Shown: positions 7,483-16,647, numbered from the stretch's first letter. The stretch: DNA of 64,000 nucleotides from RYN-230 sp963770545 (GCA_963770545.1 CAVYQF010000034.1:310001-374000); one strand, 5' to 3'. Program-made: numbers and translations. Notes: generated by a model not told the origin, from the letters alone.

Positions 7483-9135
7483 ATGAGTCGCCAGAGTGTG
7501 GCCAAGGCCCACCAGAAGATCCAGGAACTGTCCTGGGAACCCATGTATCACGAACCGGTGTCGCAGTACGGGACGGACTACTCGTTCCGCAAGGCATCCA
7601 AGAAGGACCCCCTGAAGCAGGTCCTGCGCTCTTACTTCCCGATGCAGGAGGAGAAGGACCACCGCGTCTACGGTGCCCAGGACGGCGCTATCCGCGGCAA
7701 CATGTTCCGCCAGGTGCAGGAGCGCTGGCTGGAGTGGCAGAAGCTGTTCCTGTCGATCATCCCGCTCCCGGAGATCTCGGCCGCGCGGGCCATGCCGCTG
7801 CTGTTCCGCACCGTGCCCAACCCCGAGCTGCACAACGGCCAGGCGATCCAGATGATCGACGAGGTACGCCACTCGACGATCCAGCAGAACCTGAAGCGCC
7901 TGTACATGAACAACTACATCGACCCGGCGGGCTTCAACAACAGCCTCCGGAACTTCCAGAACGACTACTGCGGGACGATCGGCCGGCAGTTCGCCGAAGG
8001 GTTCATCACTGGTGACGCGATCACCGCGGCGAGCATCTACCTGACGATCGTGGCCGAGACGGCGTTCACCAACACGCTGTTCGTGGCCATGCCCGCCGAA
8101 GCCGCCGCTAACGGCGACTACCTGCTGCCGACGGTGTTCCACTCGGTCCAGTCCGACGAGTCGCGGCACATCAGCAACGGGTACGCCACCCTCCTCATGG
8201 CCCTGGCCGACGAGGAGAACCACCAGCTGCTCGAGCGCGACCTGCGCTACGCGTGGTGGAACAACCACCGCGTGGTGGACGCCGCCATCGGCACGTTCAT
8301 CGAGTACGGCACCAAGGACCGGCGCAAGGACCGTGAGTCCTACGCCGAGATGTGGCGCCGGTGGATCTACGACGACTACTACCGCAGCTACCTGGTGCCG
8401 CTGGAGAAGTACGGGCTGGTCATCCCGCACGACCTCATCGAAGAGGCGTGGAACCAGATCTGGAACAAGGGCTACGTGCACGAAGTAGCCCAGTTCTTCG
8501 CCACCGGCTGGCTGGCGAACTACTGGCGGATCGACCCGATGACCGACGCGGACTTCGAGTGGTTCGAGTACAAGTACCCGGGCTGGTACGACAAGTACGG
8601 CAAGTGGTGGGAGAACTACAACCGCCTGTCGATGCCGAACGGGCACCACCCGATCGTGGCCGAGAACGTCGACTACGTGTACCCGCACCGCTGCTGGACC
8701 TGCATGGTGCCCTGCCTGGTCCGCGAGGACATGGTCATCGACGAGGTCGACGGCCAGGTCCGCACCTACTGCCACGAAGAATGCCGGTGGACGGACGTTG
8801 AAGCGTTCCGGCCCACCTACCAGGGTCGTTCCACCCCGAACATGGGCCAGCTCATCGGCAAGCGCGAATGGGAGACCCTGTACCACGGCTGGAACTGGGC
8901 CGATGTGGTCAGCGACATGGGTTACGTCCGCGACGACGGCAAGACCCTCGTGGCGCAGCCGCACCTGAACCTGGACCCGAGCAAGATGTGGACGCTCGAC
9001 CACCTGCGCCGGATGGGACCGGTGCTGAGCCCGAACGTCATCCTCAACGAGATGACCCCGGAAGAAAGGGACGCCTTCAAGGCCGACTACAACAAGCAGG
9101 GCCCGGCGGGCCGTCCAGCACCCGTGGACGCCTGA
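7483..9135 (+). CDS. prmA: propane/acetone-type monooxygenase, hydroxylase large (alpha) subunit
   Basis: This 550-residue protein is the catalytic diiron subunit of a soluble binuclear iron monooxygenase. Its ligands are Glu97, Glu127-x-x-His130 (DEVRH), Glu192 and Glu226-x-x-His229 (DESRH). This matches the soluble methane monooxygenase set (E114, E144, H147, E209, E243, H246) with a constant offset of 17. The gene order A-B-C-D, with reductase second, is that of prmABCD/mimABCD enzymes, which hydroxylate propane, acetone or phenol. The substrate range is inferred. ATG 7483 follows a purine-rich AAAGGGG; an in-frame GTG two codons earlier is less likely. Cytosolic, working as an alpha2beta2 hydroxylase with PrmC. 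Confidence 0.93.
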   Translation: MSRQSVAKAHQKIQELSWEPMYHEPVSQYGTDYSFRKASKKDPLKQVLRSYFPMQEEKDHRVYGAQDGAIRGNMFRQVQERWLEWQKLFLSIIPLPEISAARAMPLLFRTVPNPELHNGQAIQMIDEVRHSTIQQNLKRLYMNNYIDPAGFNNSLRNFQNDYCGTIGRQFAEGFITGDAITAASIYLTIVAETAFTNTLFVAMPAEAAANGDYLLPTVFHSVQSDESRHISNGYATLLMALADEENHQLLERDLRYAWWNNHRVVDAAIGTFIEYGTKDRRKDRESYAEMWRRWIYDDYYRSYLVPLEKYGLVIPHDLIEEAWNQIWNKGYVHEVAQFFATGWLANYWRIDPMTDADFEWFEYKYPGWYDKYGKWWENYNRLSMPNGHHPIVAENVDYVYPHRCWTCMVPCLVREDMVIDEVDGQVRTYCHEECRWTDVEAFRPTYQGRSTPNMGQLIGKREWETLYHGWNWADVVSDMGYVRDDGKTLVAQPHLNLDPSKMWTLDHLRRMGPVLSPNVILNEMTPEERDAFKADYNKQGPAGRPAPVDA

Positions 9136-9152
9136 CCCAACCCAGCTAGACC

Positions 9153-9191
9153 GGGAGGTGGGCCGCAGGCCAGGCCCTGCGGCCCCCTCCC
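9153..9191 (+). promoter_or_regulatory. strong intercistronic hairpin between prmA and prmB
   Basis: GGGAGG-T-GGGCCGCAGG pairs fully with CCTGCGGCCCCCTCCC: 16 base pairs, one bulged T, and a 6-nt loop. It begins 18 nt after the prmA stop codon and has no T-run. It may be a partial terminator or an mRNA-stabilising 3' end that lowers reductase relative to hydroxylase expression. Confidence 0.7.
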
Positions 9192-9234
9192 AACCACTTC
9201 TCCGAGGCGATTTCCCACTATCCGCGAGGGGGCC

Positions 9235-10281
9235 ATGGTCGACAAGCACGTCGTACGGTTCGAGCCGGTCGGCATCGAAATCGAGGTCCGCGAGGATCAG
9301 ACGATCCTGCGAGCCGCGGCCGAGCAGGGCGTCATGCTCATGCACGGCTGCAAGGAGGGCCAGTGCGCCGCGTGCAAGTCGTTCATCCTCGAGGGCGAGG
9401 ACATCGAGCACGACCGATACTCGACCTTCGCGCTCCCTGACTACGAGCTCGATGAGGGGTACACCCTGCTGTGCCGGGCGCACGCCTACGAGGACGTCAC
9501 CATCGAGCTGCTCAACTACGACGAGGAGATGATCCGTTCCGGCCTGCCGATCCAGGAGGGCGTGGCGGAGGTGGTGTCCAAGGACGCGGTCACCCATGAC
9601 ATGCGCCACCTGGTCCTGCGGCTGCTCGAGCCGGACGAGATCAAGTACTTCCCCGGCCAGTACATGGACATTGCCGTTCCCGGGACGGAGGAGGTGCGCT
9701 CCTTCTCGATGGCGAACACCTCCAGCCGGGAAAGCGGGCTGCTGGAGTTCATCATCAAGGTCTATCCGGACGGGGTGTTCTCCAGGTTCCTGGCCGAAAA
9801 GCTGGCCGAGGGGGACCGGCTCGACCTGAGCGGCCCGTTCGGGGTCTTCACCCTCCGCGAGGGCGAGAACGACCTGATCTTCGTGGGCGGCGGGGCGGGC
9901 ATGGCCCCGATCCTGTCGCTGCTGCGGACCCTGGCCGAGCGCGGCATCCAGCGCAAGGCCACCTTCTTCTACGGTGCCCGGGCCAAGCGGGACCTGTGTT
10001 TCGAGGCCGAACTGCACCAGCTCGAGGAGAAGCTGCCGAACTTCCGGTACATACCGGCGCTGTCCGAGGCGGACGTGGATGACCAGTGGGACGGCGAGAC
10101 CGGCTTCGTCACCGACGTGGTCAAGCGGCACGCGGCCGACCTGACCGGAGCCCACGCCTACGTCTGCGGCCCGCCACCCATGGTGGAGGCGGCCCTGCCG
10201 CTGCTCGCGCAGCTAGGCGTGGAAGAAAAGCGAATCTATTACGACAAGTTCACCACCACCGGGGAACCCGGCCAGCAGTGA
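9235..10281 (+). CDS. prmB: monooxygenase reductase component
   Basis: The 348-residue reductase carries electrons from NAD(P)H through FAD and a 2Fe-2S cluster to the diiron hydroxylase. The N-terminal ferredoxin domain has Cys39, Cys44, Cys47 and Cys80 in plant-type spacing (CKEGQCAAC then LLCRAH). The FAD-binding domain follows with RSFSMAN, then an NAD(P)-binding domain with GGGAGMAPILS and the C-terminal YVCGPPPM motif. The start has an excellent GAGGGGG RBS. It is separated from prmA by a 99-bp gap holding a hairpin and from prmC by another. Confidence 0.95.
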   Translation: MVDKHVVRFEPVGIEIEVREDQTILRAAAEQGVMLMHGCKEGQCAACKSFILEGEDIEHDRYSTFALPDYELDEGYTLLCRAHAYEDVTIELLNYDEEMIRSGLPIQEGVAEVVSKDAVTHDMRHLVLRLLEPDEIKYFPGQYMDIAVPGTEEVRSFSMANTSSRESGLLEFIIKVYPDGVFSRFLAEKLAEGDRLDLSGPFGVFTLREGENDLIFVGGGAGMAPILSLLRTLAERGIQRKATFFYGARAKRDLCFEAELHQLEEKLPNFRYIPALSEADVDDQWDGETGFVTDVVKRHAADLTGAHAYVCGPPPMVEAALPLLAQLGVEEKRIYYDKFTTTGEPGQQ

Positions 10282-10305
10282 GGAGCAACGGACGTGCCTG
10301 CAAGT

Positions 10306-10327
10306 CCACCAGCAAAGCCGCTGGTGG
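10306..10327 (+). promoter_or_regulatory. intercistronic hairpin between prmB and prmC
   Basis: CCACCAGC and GCTGGTGG form a perfect 8-bp stem around AAAGCC in the 85-bp gap before prmC. It is weaker than the prmA/prmB hairpin but similarly placed and could mark an RNA processing or stability boundary. Confidence 0.5.
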
Positions 10328-10366
10328 CAATCCGCGCCTGAACTCTCACGATGAAGGAGAGACCTC

Positions 10367-11536
10367 ATGACAACCGCTCCAGAACGCAGTGTCCCCAAGC
10401 CGGTCTTTACCGACGCGGAGGCCGGGGCGAAGGAATTCCCGGACTCGACCGCCCGCCGGTTCAACTACTACACGCCCGCCAAGCGCAAGCAGACCCACTA
10501 TGAGGATGTGACGGTCGAGGTTCAGCCCGACCCGCGGCACTACCTCGCCCAGGGCTGGCTCTACGGGTTCTCCGACGGCCGGGGCGGGTACCCGCTCGAC
10601 TGGACGGCTCTCAAGTCCTGGGGCTCGGACCGGCCGGAGCCGGAGCGTTACCCGGGTTCGGGCGGCAAGGGCTACGACTGGCCAGCGCTGGGGTGGCACG
10701 AGTTCCGTGACCCCAACGAGGAGTGGGAACTCACCTTCTACCGCTACAACTCCAACGTGGTGCGGCAGCTGAACGCGAACATCGACGCAGCCCGCCAGGC
10801 GAAGGCGTTCGAGCAGTGGAACCGCAGCTGGATCACCTTCGTCGAGCGCAACGTCGGAGCCTGGATGCATGTAGATCACGGGCTCGGGCTTTACCTCTTC
10901 GCTAACGCCAACCGGCGGGCGCCCACCAACATGCACAACAACGCGATCTCGGTGAACAGCATGCACCGGATCCGGGCCGCCCAGGACCTCGCCCTGTACA
11001 ACCTGAGCCTGTCCGAGGAGGTCGAGGGCTTCGACGGCACGGCGCACCTGGAAACCTGGAACAGCGACCCGGCCTGGCAGGGTGTCCGGGAAGTCTCGGA
11101 GCAGATGACCGCCATCGACGACTGGTGTGAGGCGATCTTCGCGGCCAATGTGGTATTCGAGCCGCTGGTCGGCGAGCTGTTCCGCAGCCAGCTGGTCCAG
11201 CACGCGGCCCCGCGCAACGGCGACTACGTCACCCCGACGGTCGTCGGCGCCGAGGAGTACGACTATGCCGAGCGCGACCTGCGCTACACGCGCCCGATGT
11301 TCGAGCTGCTGACCAGCGACCGCGAGTTTGGCGACCAGAACAAGGCCAAGCTCCAGGAGTGGCTATCGGTCTGGACGCCCCGGGCTATCGCCGCCTCCCG
11401 GGCGCTGCAGCCCCTGTGGTCGCAGCCCGAGAGCAAGCCCCCCCGGTTCGAGGACGGCCTGGACGCGCAGAAGGCTCGTTTCAGCGGCATCCTCTCCGAC
11501 CTGCACCTGGAAAACCCGAAGGAGCTGGCCCAGTGA
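10367..11536 (+). CDS. prmC: monooxygenase hydroxylase small (beta) subunit
   Basis: This 389-residue protein resembles the beta subunit of soluble diiron monooxygenases. It is an all-helical ferritin-like fold without the iron ligands, forming the alpha2beta2 hydroxylase with PrmA. Typical segments include ARRFNYYTPAKRKQTHYEDV near the start and ERNVGAWMHVDHGLGLYLF in the middle; the EXXH pairs seen in PrmA are missing, as expected. AAGGAG lies 9 bp before ATG 10367. Its stop codon overlaps the GTG start of prmD, so the two are translationally coupled. Confidence 0.93.
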   Translation: MTTAPERSVPKPVFTDAEAGAKEFPDSTARRFNYYTPAKRKQTHYEDVTVEVQPDPRHYLAQGWLYGFSDGRGGYPLDWTALKSWGSDRPEPERYPGSGGKGYDWPALGWHEFRDPNEEWELTFYRYNSNVVRQLNANIDAARQAKAFEQWNRSWITFVERNVGAWMHVDHGLGLYLFANANRRAPTNMHNNAISVNSMHRIRAAQDLALYNLSLSEEVEGFDGTAHLETWNSDPAWQGVREVSEQMTAIDDWCEAIFAANVVFEPLVGELFRSQLVQHAAPRNGDYVTPTVVGAEEYDYAERDLRYTRPMFELLTSDREFGDQNKAKLQEWLSVWTPRAIAASRALQPLWSQPESKPPRFEDGLDAQKARFSGILSDLHLENPKELAQ

Positions 11537-11913
11537 CGACGTTCAAGACCACCGAGAGCCCGTTCAAGTCCGACAGCACCGCCTCGAACCAGTGCGGCGT
11601 CACCCTGATGAACAATCAGGTCGGGGCCGTGGTCGCGGACGTCATGAAGACGAAGGACAATGTGTCCGTGCGCTTCCTGCCGTCAATGATCCGGGTCGAC
11701 GCGATCGGCCGGATGGACTTCGTCTACGACGAGATCTCCGAGGCGCTCGGCGAGGAGCCGGGATTCTTCGACTCCGCGGAGTTCGAGGAGAACATGTCCA
11801 CCCACTACGGCCGGATGATCCACGAGGATGACCGGACGATCATGTTCGCCAACCCGGAGGACGCGGCCGAGTACATCGGCTTCGATCTCACCGATCTCAC
11901 TCCGACCAGCTAG
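11533..11913 (+). CDS. prmD: monooxygenase coupling (regulatory) protein
   Basis: The 126-residue product belongs to the MmoB/DmpM effector family. These cofactor-free small proteins bind the hydroxylase and couple electron flow to oxygen activation. The family hallmarks SNQCGVTLMNNQVGAVVADVM and the segment VRFLPSMIRVDAIGRMDF are present. GTG 11533 overlaps the prmC stop codon and gives the normal family length. It completes the four-component enzyme. Confidence 0.93.
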   Translation: MTTFKTTESPFKSDSTASNQCGVTLMNNQVGAVVADVMKTKDNVSVRFLPSMIRVDAIGRMDFVYDEISEALGEEPGFFDSAEFEENMSTHYGRMIHEDDRTIMFANPEDAAEYIGFDLTDLTPTS

Positions 11914-11958
11914 CCCGGCGTCCAGCGCTTCACCACCGGACCCCGACGAGGAGGAACC

Positions 11959-13026
11959 GTGTACGAAAAGGACGGCGAGAAGTACTTCGTTGTCGATAGT
12001 CATATGCACTACTGGAACGCCGCCCCGGACAACTGGGTCAAGGGCGCCGAGCAGTACGCCAAGGGCTGGATCGAGTGTTTCCACGCCTACCAGGGGCTGG
12101 GCCCGCCCGAGACCCACTGGTCGATCGAGCACTTCCAGAAGTACTCCGAGGACGACCTGATGAAGGATGTCTTCGAAGACGGTTACGTGGACGTGGCGGT
12201 CTTCCAGCCGACGTACCTGAAGGAGTGGTACGCGGAGGGCTTCAACACCACCGAGCGCAACGCCGAAATGGGGAAGCGGCACCCGGGCAAGTTCATCTAC
12301 AACACCCGGTTCGACCCCCGCGACGGCGACCCAGGGCTGGAGGAGCTCAAGAAGAACGTCGAGACCTACGGCTCGAAGGGCGTCAAGCTCTACACCGCCG
12401 AGTGGAACAACGGCTCCCGGGGCTACAAGCTGTCCGACCCGGGCGCCTACCGGTTCCTGGAGGCGGCCCAGAACCTGGGCATTAAGAACATCCATGTGCA
12501 CAAGGGCCCGACGATCTGGCCGCTGGACAAGGACGCCTTCGACGTCTCCGACGTCGATCACGCGGCGACCGACTTCCCGGACCTGAACTTCATCGTCGAG
12601 CACGTGGGCCTGCCCCGGATCGAGGACTTCTGCTTCATGGCGACGCAGGAGCCCAACGTCTACGCCGGCCTGTCCGTGGTCATCGGCGGCCTGATGTACG
12701 CGCGGCCGAAGTTCTTCGCCAAGGTCATGGGTGAGCTGCTGTTCTGGGTCGGTGAGGACAAGATGACCTTCGGCAGCGACTACGGCATCTGGGAGCCGAA
12801 GTGGCAGATCGAGGGGTTCGTGGACTGGGACTACCCCAGCGACGAGTTCTCCGACTTCCCCCGCGTGAACACCAACACCAAGAAGAAGATCCTCGGGCTG
12901 AACGCGGCCAAGCTGTATGACATCGAGGTCCCGGCCGAGTTCCAGATCAAGGACACCAGCGCCCCGGCGGCGCAGGATGACGCCAAGCTGGTCGAAGACG
13001 ACCCGCAGCTGGTCACGGGAGCATGA
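11959..13026 (+). CDS. amidohydrolase family metal-dependent hydrolase of the prm locus
   Basis: The 355-residue protein is a TIM-barrel amidohydrolase. VVDSHMHYWNA gives the HxH metal-binding start, IHVHKGP and FIVEHVGLP carry later histidines, and GSDYGIWEP carries the final aspartate. This gene regularly accompanies prmABCD/mimABCD clusters, but its reaction is not established there; hydrolysis or decarboxylation of an oxidised intermediate is possible. GTG 11959 follows GAGGAGGAACC. It ends in an ATGA overlap with the DUF59 gene. The C-terminal 25 residues are acidic and look disordered. Confidence 0.88.
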   Translation: MYEKDGEKYFVVDSHMHYWNAAPDNWVKGAEQYAKGWIECFHAYQGLGPPETHWSIEHFQKYSEDDLMKDVFEDGYVDVAVFQPTYLKEWYAEGFNTTERNAEMGKRHPGKFIYNTRFDPRDGDPGLEELKKNVETYGSKGVKLYTAEWNNGSRGYKLSDPGAYRFLEAAQNLGIKNIHVHKGPTIWPLDKDAFDVSDVDHAATDFPDLNFIVEHVGLPRIEDFCFMATQEPNVYAGLSVVIGGLMYARPKFFAKVMGELLFWVGEDKMTFGSDYGIWEPKWQIEGFVDWDYPSDEFSDFPRVNTNTKKKILGLNAAKLYDIEVPAEFQIKDTSAPAAQDDAKLVEDDPQLVTGA

Positions 13027-13880
13027 CTGTTTCCGCAACAAGCAGTGCCGCCCCGGGGGGGCCACCCCCCGGAACCCCCCGCTCTCGCCGGCTCGGGGGG
13101 AACACGCCTTCGGCGTGCCCCCCCTCGCCGGCGGAGGGAACTGGCGCAGGCGGACCGGCGGGTCCGCCTGCGCCAGCGGCGGTGCTGGCCGCGCTGGAGA
13201 CGGTGCGCGACCCCGAGCTGGATGAGCCGGTAACCTCGCTCGGCTTCGTCTCCTCGTGCACCGTCACCCCGGACGGGGACGCGCAGGTCCGGCTGCGGCT
13301 GCCCACCTACTTCTGCGCGCCCAACTTCGCCTTCCTGATGGTGGCGGACGCCTACGACGCGGTGGCCGCACTGCCGGGCGTGCGCCGCGCCGAGGTCGTG
13401 CTGGACGAGCATTTCGCCTCGGACGCAATCAACGGCGGGGTGGCCGCGCACGCGGGCTTCGCCCAGTCTTTCGACGGGGAGGCGGTCGGCGAGCTGCATG
13501 AGCTGCGCGCCGACTTCCTCCGTAAAGCGGTCATGGCCGGCACCGATCAGGTCTGTCGGCCGCTGCTTGCCGCCGGGACCGATCCGGCCAGCCTGCCGGG
13601 GATGACGCTGGGCCAGGTGCCGCCCTCCGCCGCCCTGCAGCGGCTGCGCGAGCGCCGCATGGAGCTCGGCCTGCCCGCCGGTGATGACGCCTGGCTGCTG
13701 ATCGACCCGAAGACCGGGGAGCCGGTCAGCCCGGACTCCCTGCGGATGCACCTCGGGCGCGCCCGGCTGACCCGGACCAGCATCGAGGCCAACGGAAGCA
13801 TGTGCCGCGGGATGCTGGGGCACCGATACAACGACACGGCCGGGCTAGGCCAGCAACCCCAGGCTGAGGAGGACCAATGA
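13023..13880 (+). CDS. DUF59/MIP18-type iron-sulfur assembly-like protein with inserted N-terminus
   Basis: From about residue 58 this 285-residue protein matches the DUF59 (MIP18/PaaD-like) fold, with AALETVRDPELDEPVTSLGF and the single cysteine in PTYFCAPNF. That fold serves in iron-sulfur or metal-site maturation. A longer C-terminal region follows, as in homologues linked to diiron monooxygenases. Residues 1-57 are Pro/Gly-rich and encoded by palindromic DNA unlike the rest of the gene. Both ends overlap neighbours by ATGA, so it belongs to the operon; it may help mature PrmB or the diiron site. Start at 13023 is supported by the overlap. Confidence 0.82.
   Translation: MTVSATSSAAPGGPPPGTPRSRRLGGNTPSACPPSPAEGTGAGGPAGPPAPAAVLAALETVRDPELDEPVTSLGFVSSCTVTPDGDAQVRLRLPTYFCAPNFAFLMVADAYDAVAALPGVRRAEVVLDEHFASDAINGGVAAHAGFAQSFDGEAVGELHELRADFLRKAVMAGTDQVCRPLLAAGTDPASLPGMTLGQVPPSAALQRLRERRMELGLPAGDDAWLLIDPKTGEPVSPDSLRMHLGRARLTRTSIEANGSMCRGMLGHRYNDTAGLGQQPQAEEDQ
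13095..13176. repeat. palindromic element inside the DUF59 gene
   Basis: Two hairpins lie in the first 160 bp of the gene. CTGGCGCAGGCGGACC at 13141-13156 pairs perfectly with 13161-13176 (16 bp, loop GGCG). Just before it, CACGCC-TTC-GGCGTG (13103-13117) is enclosed by G6 and C7 runs. The surrounding 13050-13180 is runs of G and C. It looks like a small palindromic element inserted in frame. Confidence 0.75.
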
Positions 13881-14905
13881 AGGCCGTCCGCTTGCACGCT
13901 TTCCACCAGCAGCCAGTGATCGACGAGGTACCGGAGCCGACTATCCACGGCCCGCTCGAGGTCATCGTGAAGATCGGCGGGGCGGGCGTCTGCCGTACCG
14001 ACCTGCACATCATCGACGGCCAGTGGGACGGGGCCATGGGCACCCCACTGCCCTACATCCTGGGTCACGAGAACGCCGGGTGGGTGCACGAGATCGGCTC
14101 GGCGGTCACCAACGTGGCCCTGGGCGACACCGTGATCCTGCATCCCACCCCGACCTGCGGGCTCTGCCGGGCCTGCCGCGCCGGTGACGACATGCACTGC
14201 ACCGGGGACAGCTCGTTCCCGGGCCTGTCCCGCGACGGCGGGATGGCCGAGTACCTGCTCACCACGGCCCGGGCCTGCGTGAAGCTGGACCCGGCGACCC
14301 AGCCGCAGGATGTGGCGGCGCTGGCCGACGCGGGCATTACCGCCTACCACGCGGTCCGCAAGGCCCTCCCGCTGCTCTACCCGGGCACGACCGCCGTGGT
14401 GATCGGCGCGGGCGGGCTGGGCCATATCGGTATCCAGTGCCTGGCCGCGCTGTCCGCTACCCGCATCGTCGTAGTGGACCGGAATCCCGACGCGCTCAAG
14501 CTGGCCGAGCAGCTCGGCGCGAACGCCACCGTGGTCGCCGACGGCAGCCAGGTTGAGGCCGTGAAGGATCTGACTGGCGGGGCCGGTGCCCACGTGGTGC
14601 TGGACTTCGTGGCCGAGCAGGGCGCCGAGATGGACGGCTGGAACATGACGGCTCCGGCTGGTTCCTACTTCGTCATCGGCTACGGCGGGACGCTGGAGAT
14701 CCCCACGCTCGACATCATCTCCACCGAGCGCAACATCATCGGCAACATCGTCGGCACCTACAACGACCTGGCCGAGCTGATGTCGCTGGCCGAGGCGGGC
14801 AAGGTCACCCTGCACACCCGGACCTACCCGCTGACCAGCGCCGTGGAGGCGTTTGCGGATCTCGATGCAGGCCGGGTGCGCGGCCGCGCCATTCTCGTCC
14901 CCTGA
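13877..14905 (+). CDS. zinc-dependent alcohol dehydrogenase
   Basis: A 342-residue medium-chain alcohol dehydrogenase. Catalytic zinc ligands are seen in GVCRTDLH (Cys) and GHENAG (His-Glu). The structural zinc site is CGLCRACRAGDDMHC with four cysteines. The Rossmann motif GAGGLGHIG is followed by VVDRN, whose acidic residue favours NAD. In this operon it probably oxidises the monooxygenase product, for example 2-propanol to acetone; that is inference. It overlaps the DUF59 gene by ATGA and is followed after 38 bp by the chaperonin gene. Confidence 0.92.
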   Translation: MKAVRLHAFHQQPVIDEVPEPTIHGPLEVIVKIGGAGVCRTDLHIIDGQWDGAMGTPLPYILGHENAGWVHEIGSAVTNVALGDTVILHPTPTCGLCRACRAGDDMHCTGDSSFPGLSRDGGMAEYLLTTARACVKLDPATQPQDVAALADAGITAYHAVRKALPLLYPGTTAVVIGAGGLGHIGIQCLAALSATRIVVVDRNPDALKLAEQLGANATVVADGSQVEAVKDLTGGAGAHVVLDFVAEQGAEMDGWNMTAPAGSYFVIGYGGTLEIPTLDIISTERNIIGNIVGTYNDLAELMSLAEAGKVTLHTRTYPLTSAVEAFADLDAGRVRGRAILVP

Positions 14906-14943
14906 TTACCGCCACTGACTGAGAACACGTCCTAGGAGGACTG

Positions 14944-16635
14944 ATGGCTAAGGAACTGCGTTTCGGCGCGGAAGCGCGCAGCCTGCTGCTGGCCGGTGTA
15001 GACAAGCTGGCCGAGGCCGTGAAGTCAACCCTGGGGCCCAAGGGGCGCAACGTCATCCTGGAAAAGATCACCGGGACCCCGGTGGTGACCAATGACGGCG
15101 TGACCATCGCCCGTGAGATCCATCTGGCCAACCAGTTCGAGAACATGGGTGCCCAGCTGGTCAAGGAAGCGGCCATCAAGACCAACGACGTGGTCGGTGA
15201 CGGCACCACCACGGCCACAGTCCTGGCCCAGGCCATCATCACCGAGGGCATGCAGGCGATCGGGGCCGGCGCGAACCCGGTGCTGGTCAAGAGGGGCATC
15301 GACGTGGCGGTGGACCGTCTGGTCACCCACCTGCAGGGGGTGGCGCACCCGGTGGCCACCGAGCAGGACTACCGCCGGGTGGCGGCGATCTCCGCGAACG
15401 ACGATGAGACCGTGGGCGCGGTGATCGCGAAGGCCCTGCACACCGTGGGCGACGAGGGCATCGTCACCGTCGAGGAGTCCAACGCGAACGGGATGAGCGT
15501 CGATTTCGTCGAGGGCTTCCAGTTCGAGAACGGGTACCTGTCGCCGTACCTGGTGACCAACCCCGCCAGCCTCGAAGCGGTGCTGGATGACCCCTACGTG
15601 CTGCTGTGCAGTGAGAAGATCACCAAGGTCCAGCAGCTGATGCCGGTGCTAGACAAGATCATGCGCCAGCCCCGGCCGCTGGTCATCCTGGCCGAGAACG
15701 TCGAGGGCTCGGCCCTGTCCATGCTGGTGCACAACCACGTCAACGGGATCTTCCAGTGCGTGGCGGTCCGCGCGCCCGGGTTCGGTGACCGGCGGCTGCG
15801 CAAGCTGGAAGACATTGCCGCCGTCACCGGCGGCGCGGTGGTCAGCAAGCACTCCGGGTTCTCACTGGAGACCATGACCCTGGAGCAGCTGGGCCGGGCT
15901 GGGCAGGTCCGGGTCACGGCCGACAACACCGCGATCATCGGCGGCTCCGGCTCGGCTGAGGACGTCGAGTTCCGGCTCGGCCAGTTGCGCGCCGAGATGG
16001 AGCGGGCCACCTTCGGGATCGACGAGGACGTGCTCAGCGAGCGGATCGGCGCCCTGTCCGGCAAGGTCGCGGTGATCCGGGTGGGAGCGCCGACCCCGGC
16101 GGAGCTCAAGGAACTCCAGCATCGGGTCGAGGACGCGCTGGCGGCGACCAGGGCAGCCATGGCCGAGGGCATCGTGGCCGGCGGCGGCGCGGCGCTGCTG
16201 CACGCCGCGGGCGCGCTGGATGACCTCCAGGTCAAGGACGACTACGCGACCGGCGTGGAGATCGTCCGCCAGGTCCTGACCGCCCCGGCGTTCCTCATCG
16301 CCTCCAACGCCGGTTATTCCGGTGAGGAAGTCGTGGCCCAGATGTCCCAGCTCGGCCAGGACGAGGGCTTTGACGCACTCCAGGGCCGGTATGGCAACAT
16401 GATTGATATGGGAATCATTGACCCGCTGCGGGTCGCGCGGTCTGCCTTGCAGAACGGCGCGTCCGTGGCAGGCCTGCTGCTCACCACCAACACGCTCGTC
16501 GCCGAGGAGCAGACGCCGTGGGGCGGCAGTCCCGCCCTGATGACCCAGTTCGGGCCGCTGGACGAGGGCCTGAACCAGCCGTCACCCGACTCCAGCACAC
16601 CGCAGTCCCTCGGCCTCGGCCCGTCGGTCGGCTAG
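14944..16635 (+). CDS. GroEL-like chaperonin dedicated to the monooxygenase
   Basis: This 563-residue protein is a full-length group I chaperonin with the ATPase motif GDGTTTATVLAQ, KSTLGPKGRNV and the C-terminal domain motif EGIVAGGGAALL. The tail lacks both GGM repeats and a His-rich end; instead it is Pro/Ser/Gly-rich. A chaperonin in this place (MimG) is required for functional folding of the large subunit in mycobacterial mim systems, so the same job is likely here. The RBS AGGAGG is strong. No groES or CIRCE element is adjacent, which argues against a general heat-shock role. Confidence 0.92.
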   Translation: MAKELRFGAEARSLLLAGVDKLAEAVKSTLGPKGRNVILEKITGTPVVTNDGVTIAREIHLANQFENMGAQLVKEAAIKTNDVVGDGTTTATVLAQAIITEGMQAIGAGANPVLVKRGIDVAVDRLVTHLQGVAHPVATEQDYRRVAAISANDDETVGAVIAKALHTVGDEGIVTVEESNANGMSVDFVEGFQFENGYLSPYLVTNPASLEAVLDDPYVLLCSEKITKVQQLMPVLDKIMRQPRPLVILAENVEGSALSMLVHNHVNGIFQCVAVRAPGFGDRRLRKLEDIAAVTGGAVVSKHSGFSLETMTLEQLGRAGQVRVTADNTAIIGGSGSAEDVEFRLGQLRAEMERATFGIDEDVLSERIGALSGKVAVIRVGAPTPAELKELQHRVEDALAATRAAMAEGIVAGGGAALLHAAGALDDLQVKDDYATGVEIVRQVLTAPAFLIASNAGYSGEEVVAQMSQLGQDEGFDALQGRYGNMIDMGIIDPLRVARSALQNGASVAGLLLTTNTLVAEEQTPWGGSPALMTQFGPLDEGLNQPSPDSSTPQSLGLGPSVG

Positions 16636-16647
16636 GGAAGCTGGTCC

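Noticed and set aside
7195..10155. Long open frame antisense to prmA and prmB
   Set aside because: It is a by-product of GC-rich third-position bias; the sense strand encodes well-known proteins and no family match or RBS supports the antisense frame.
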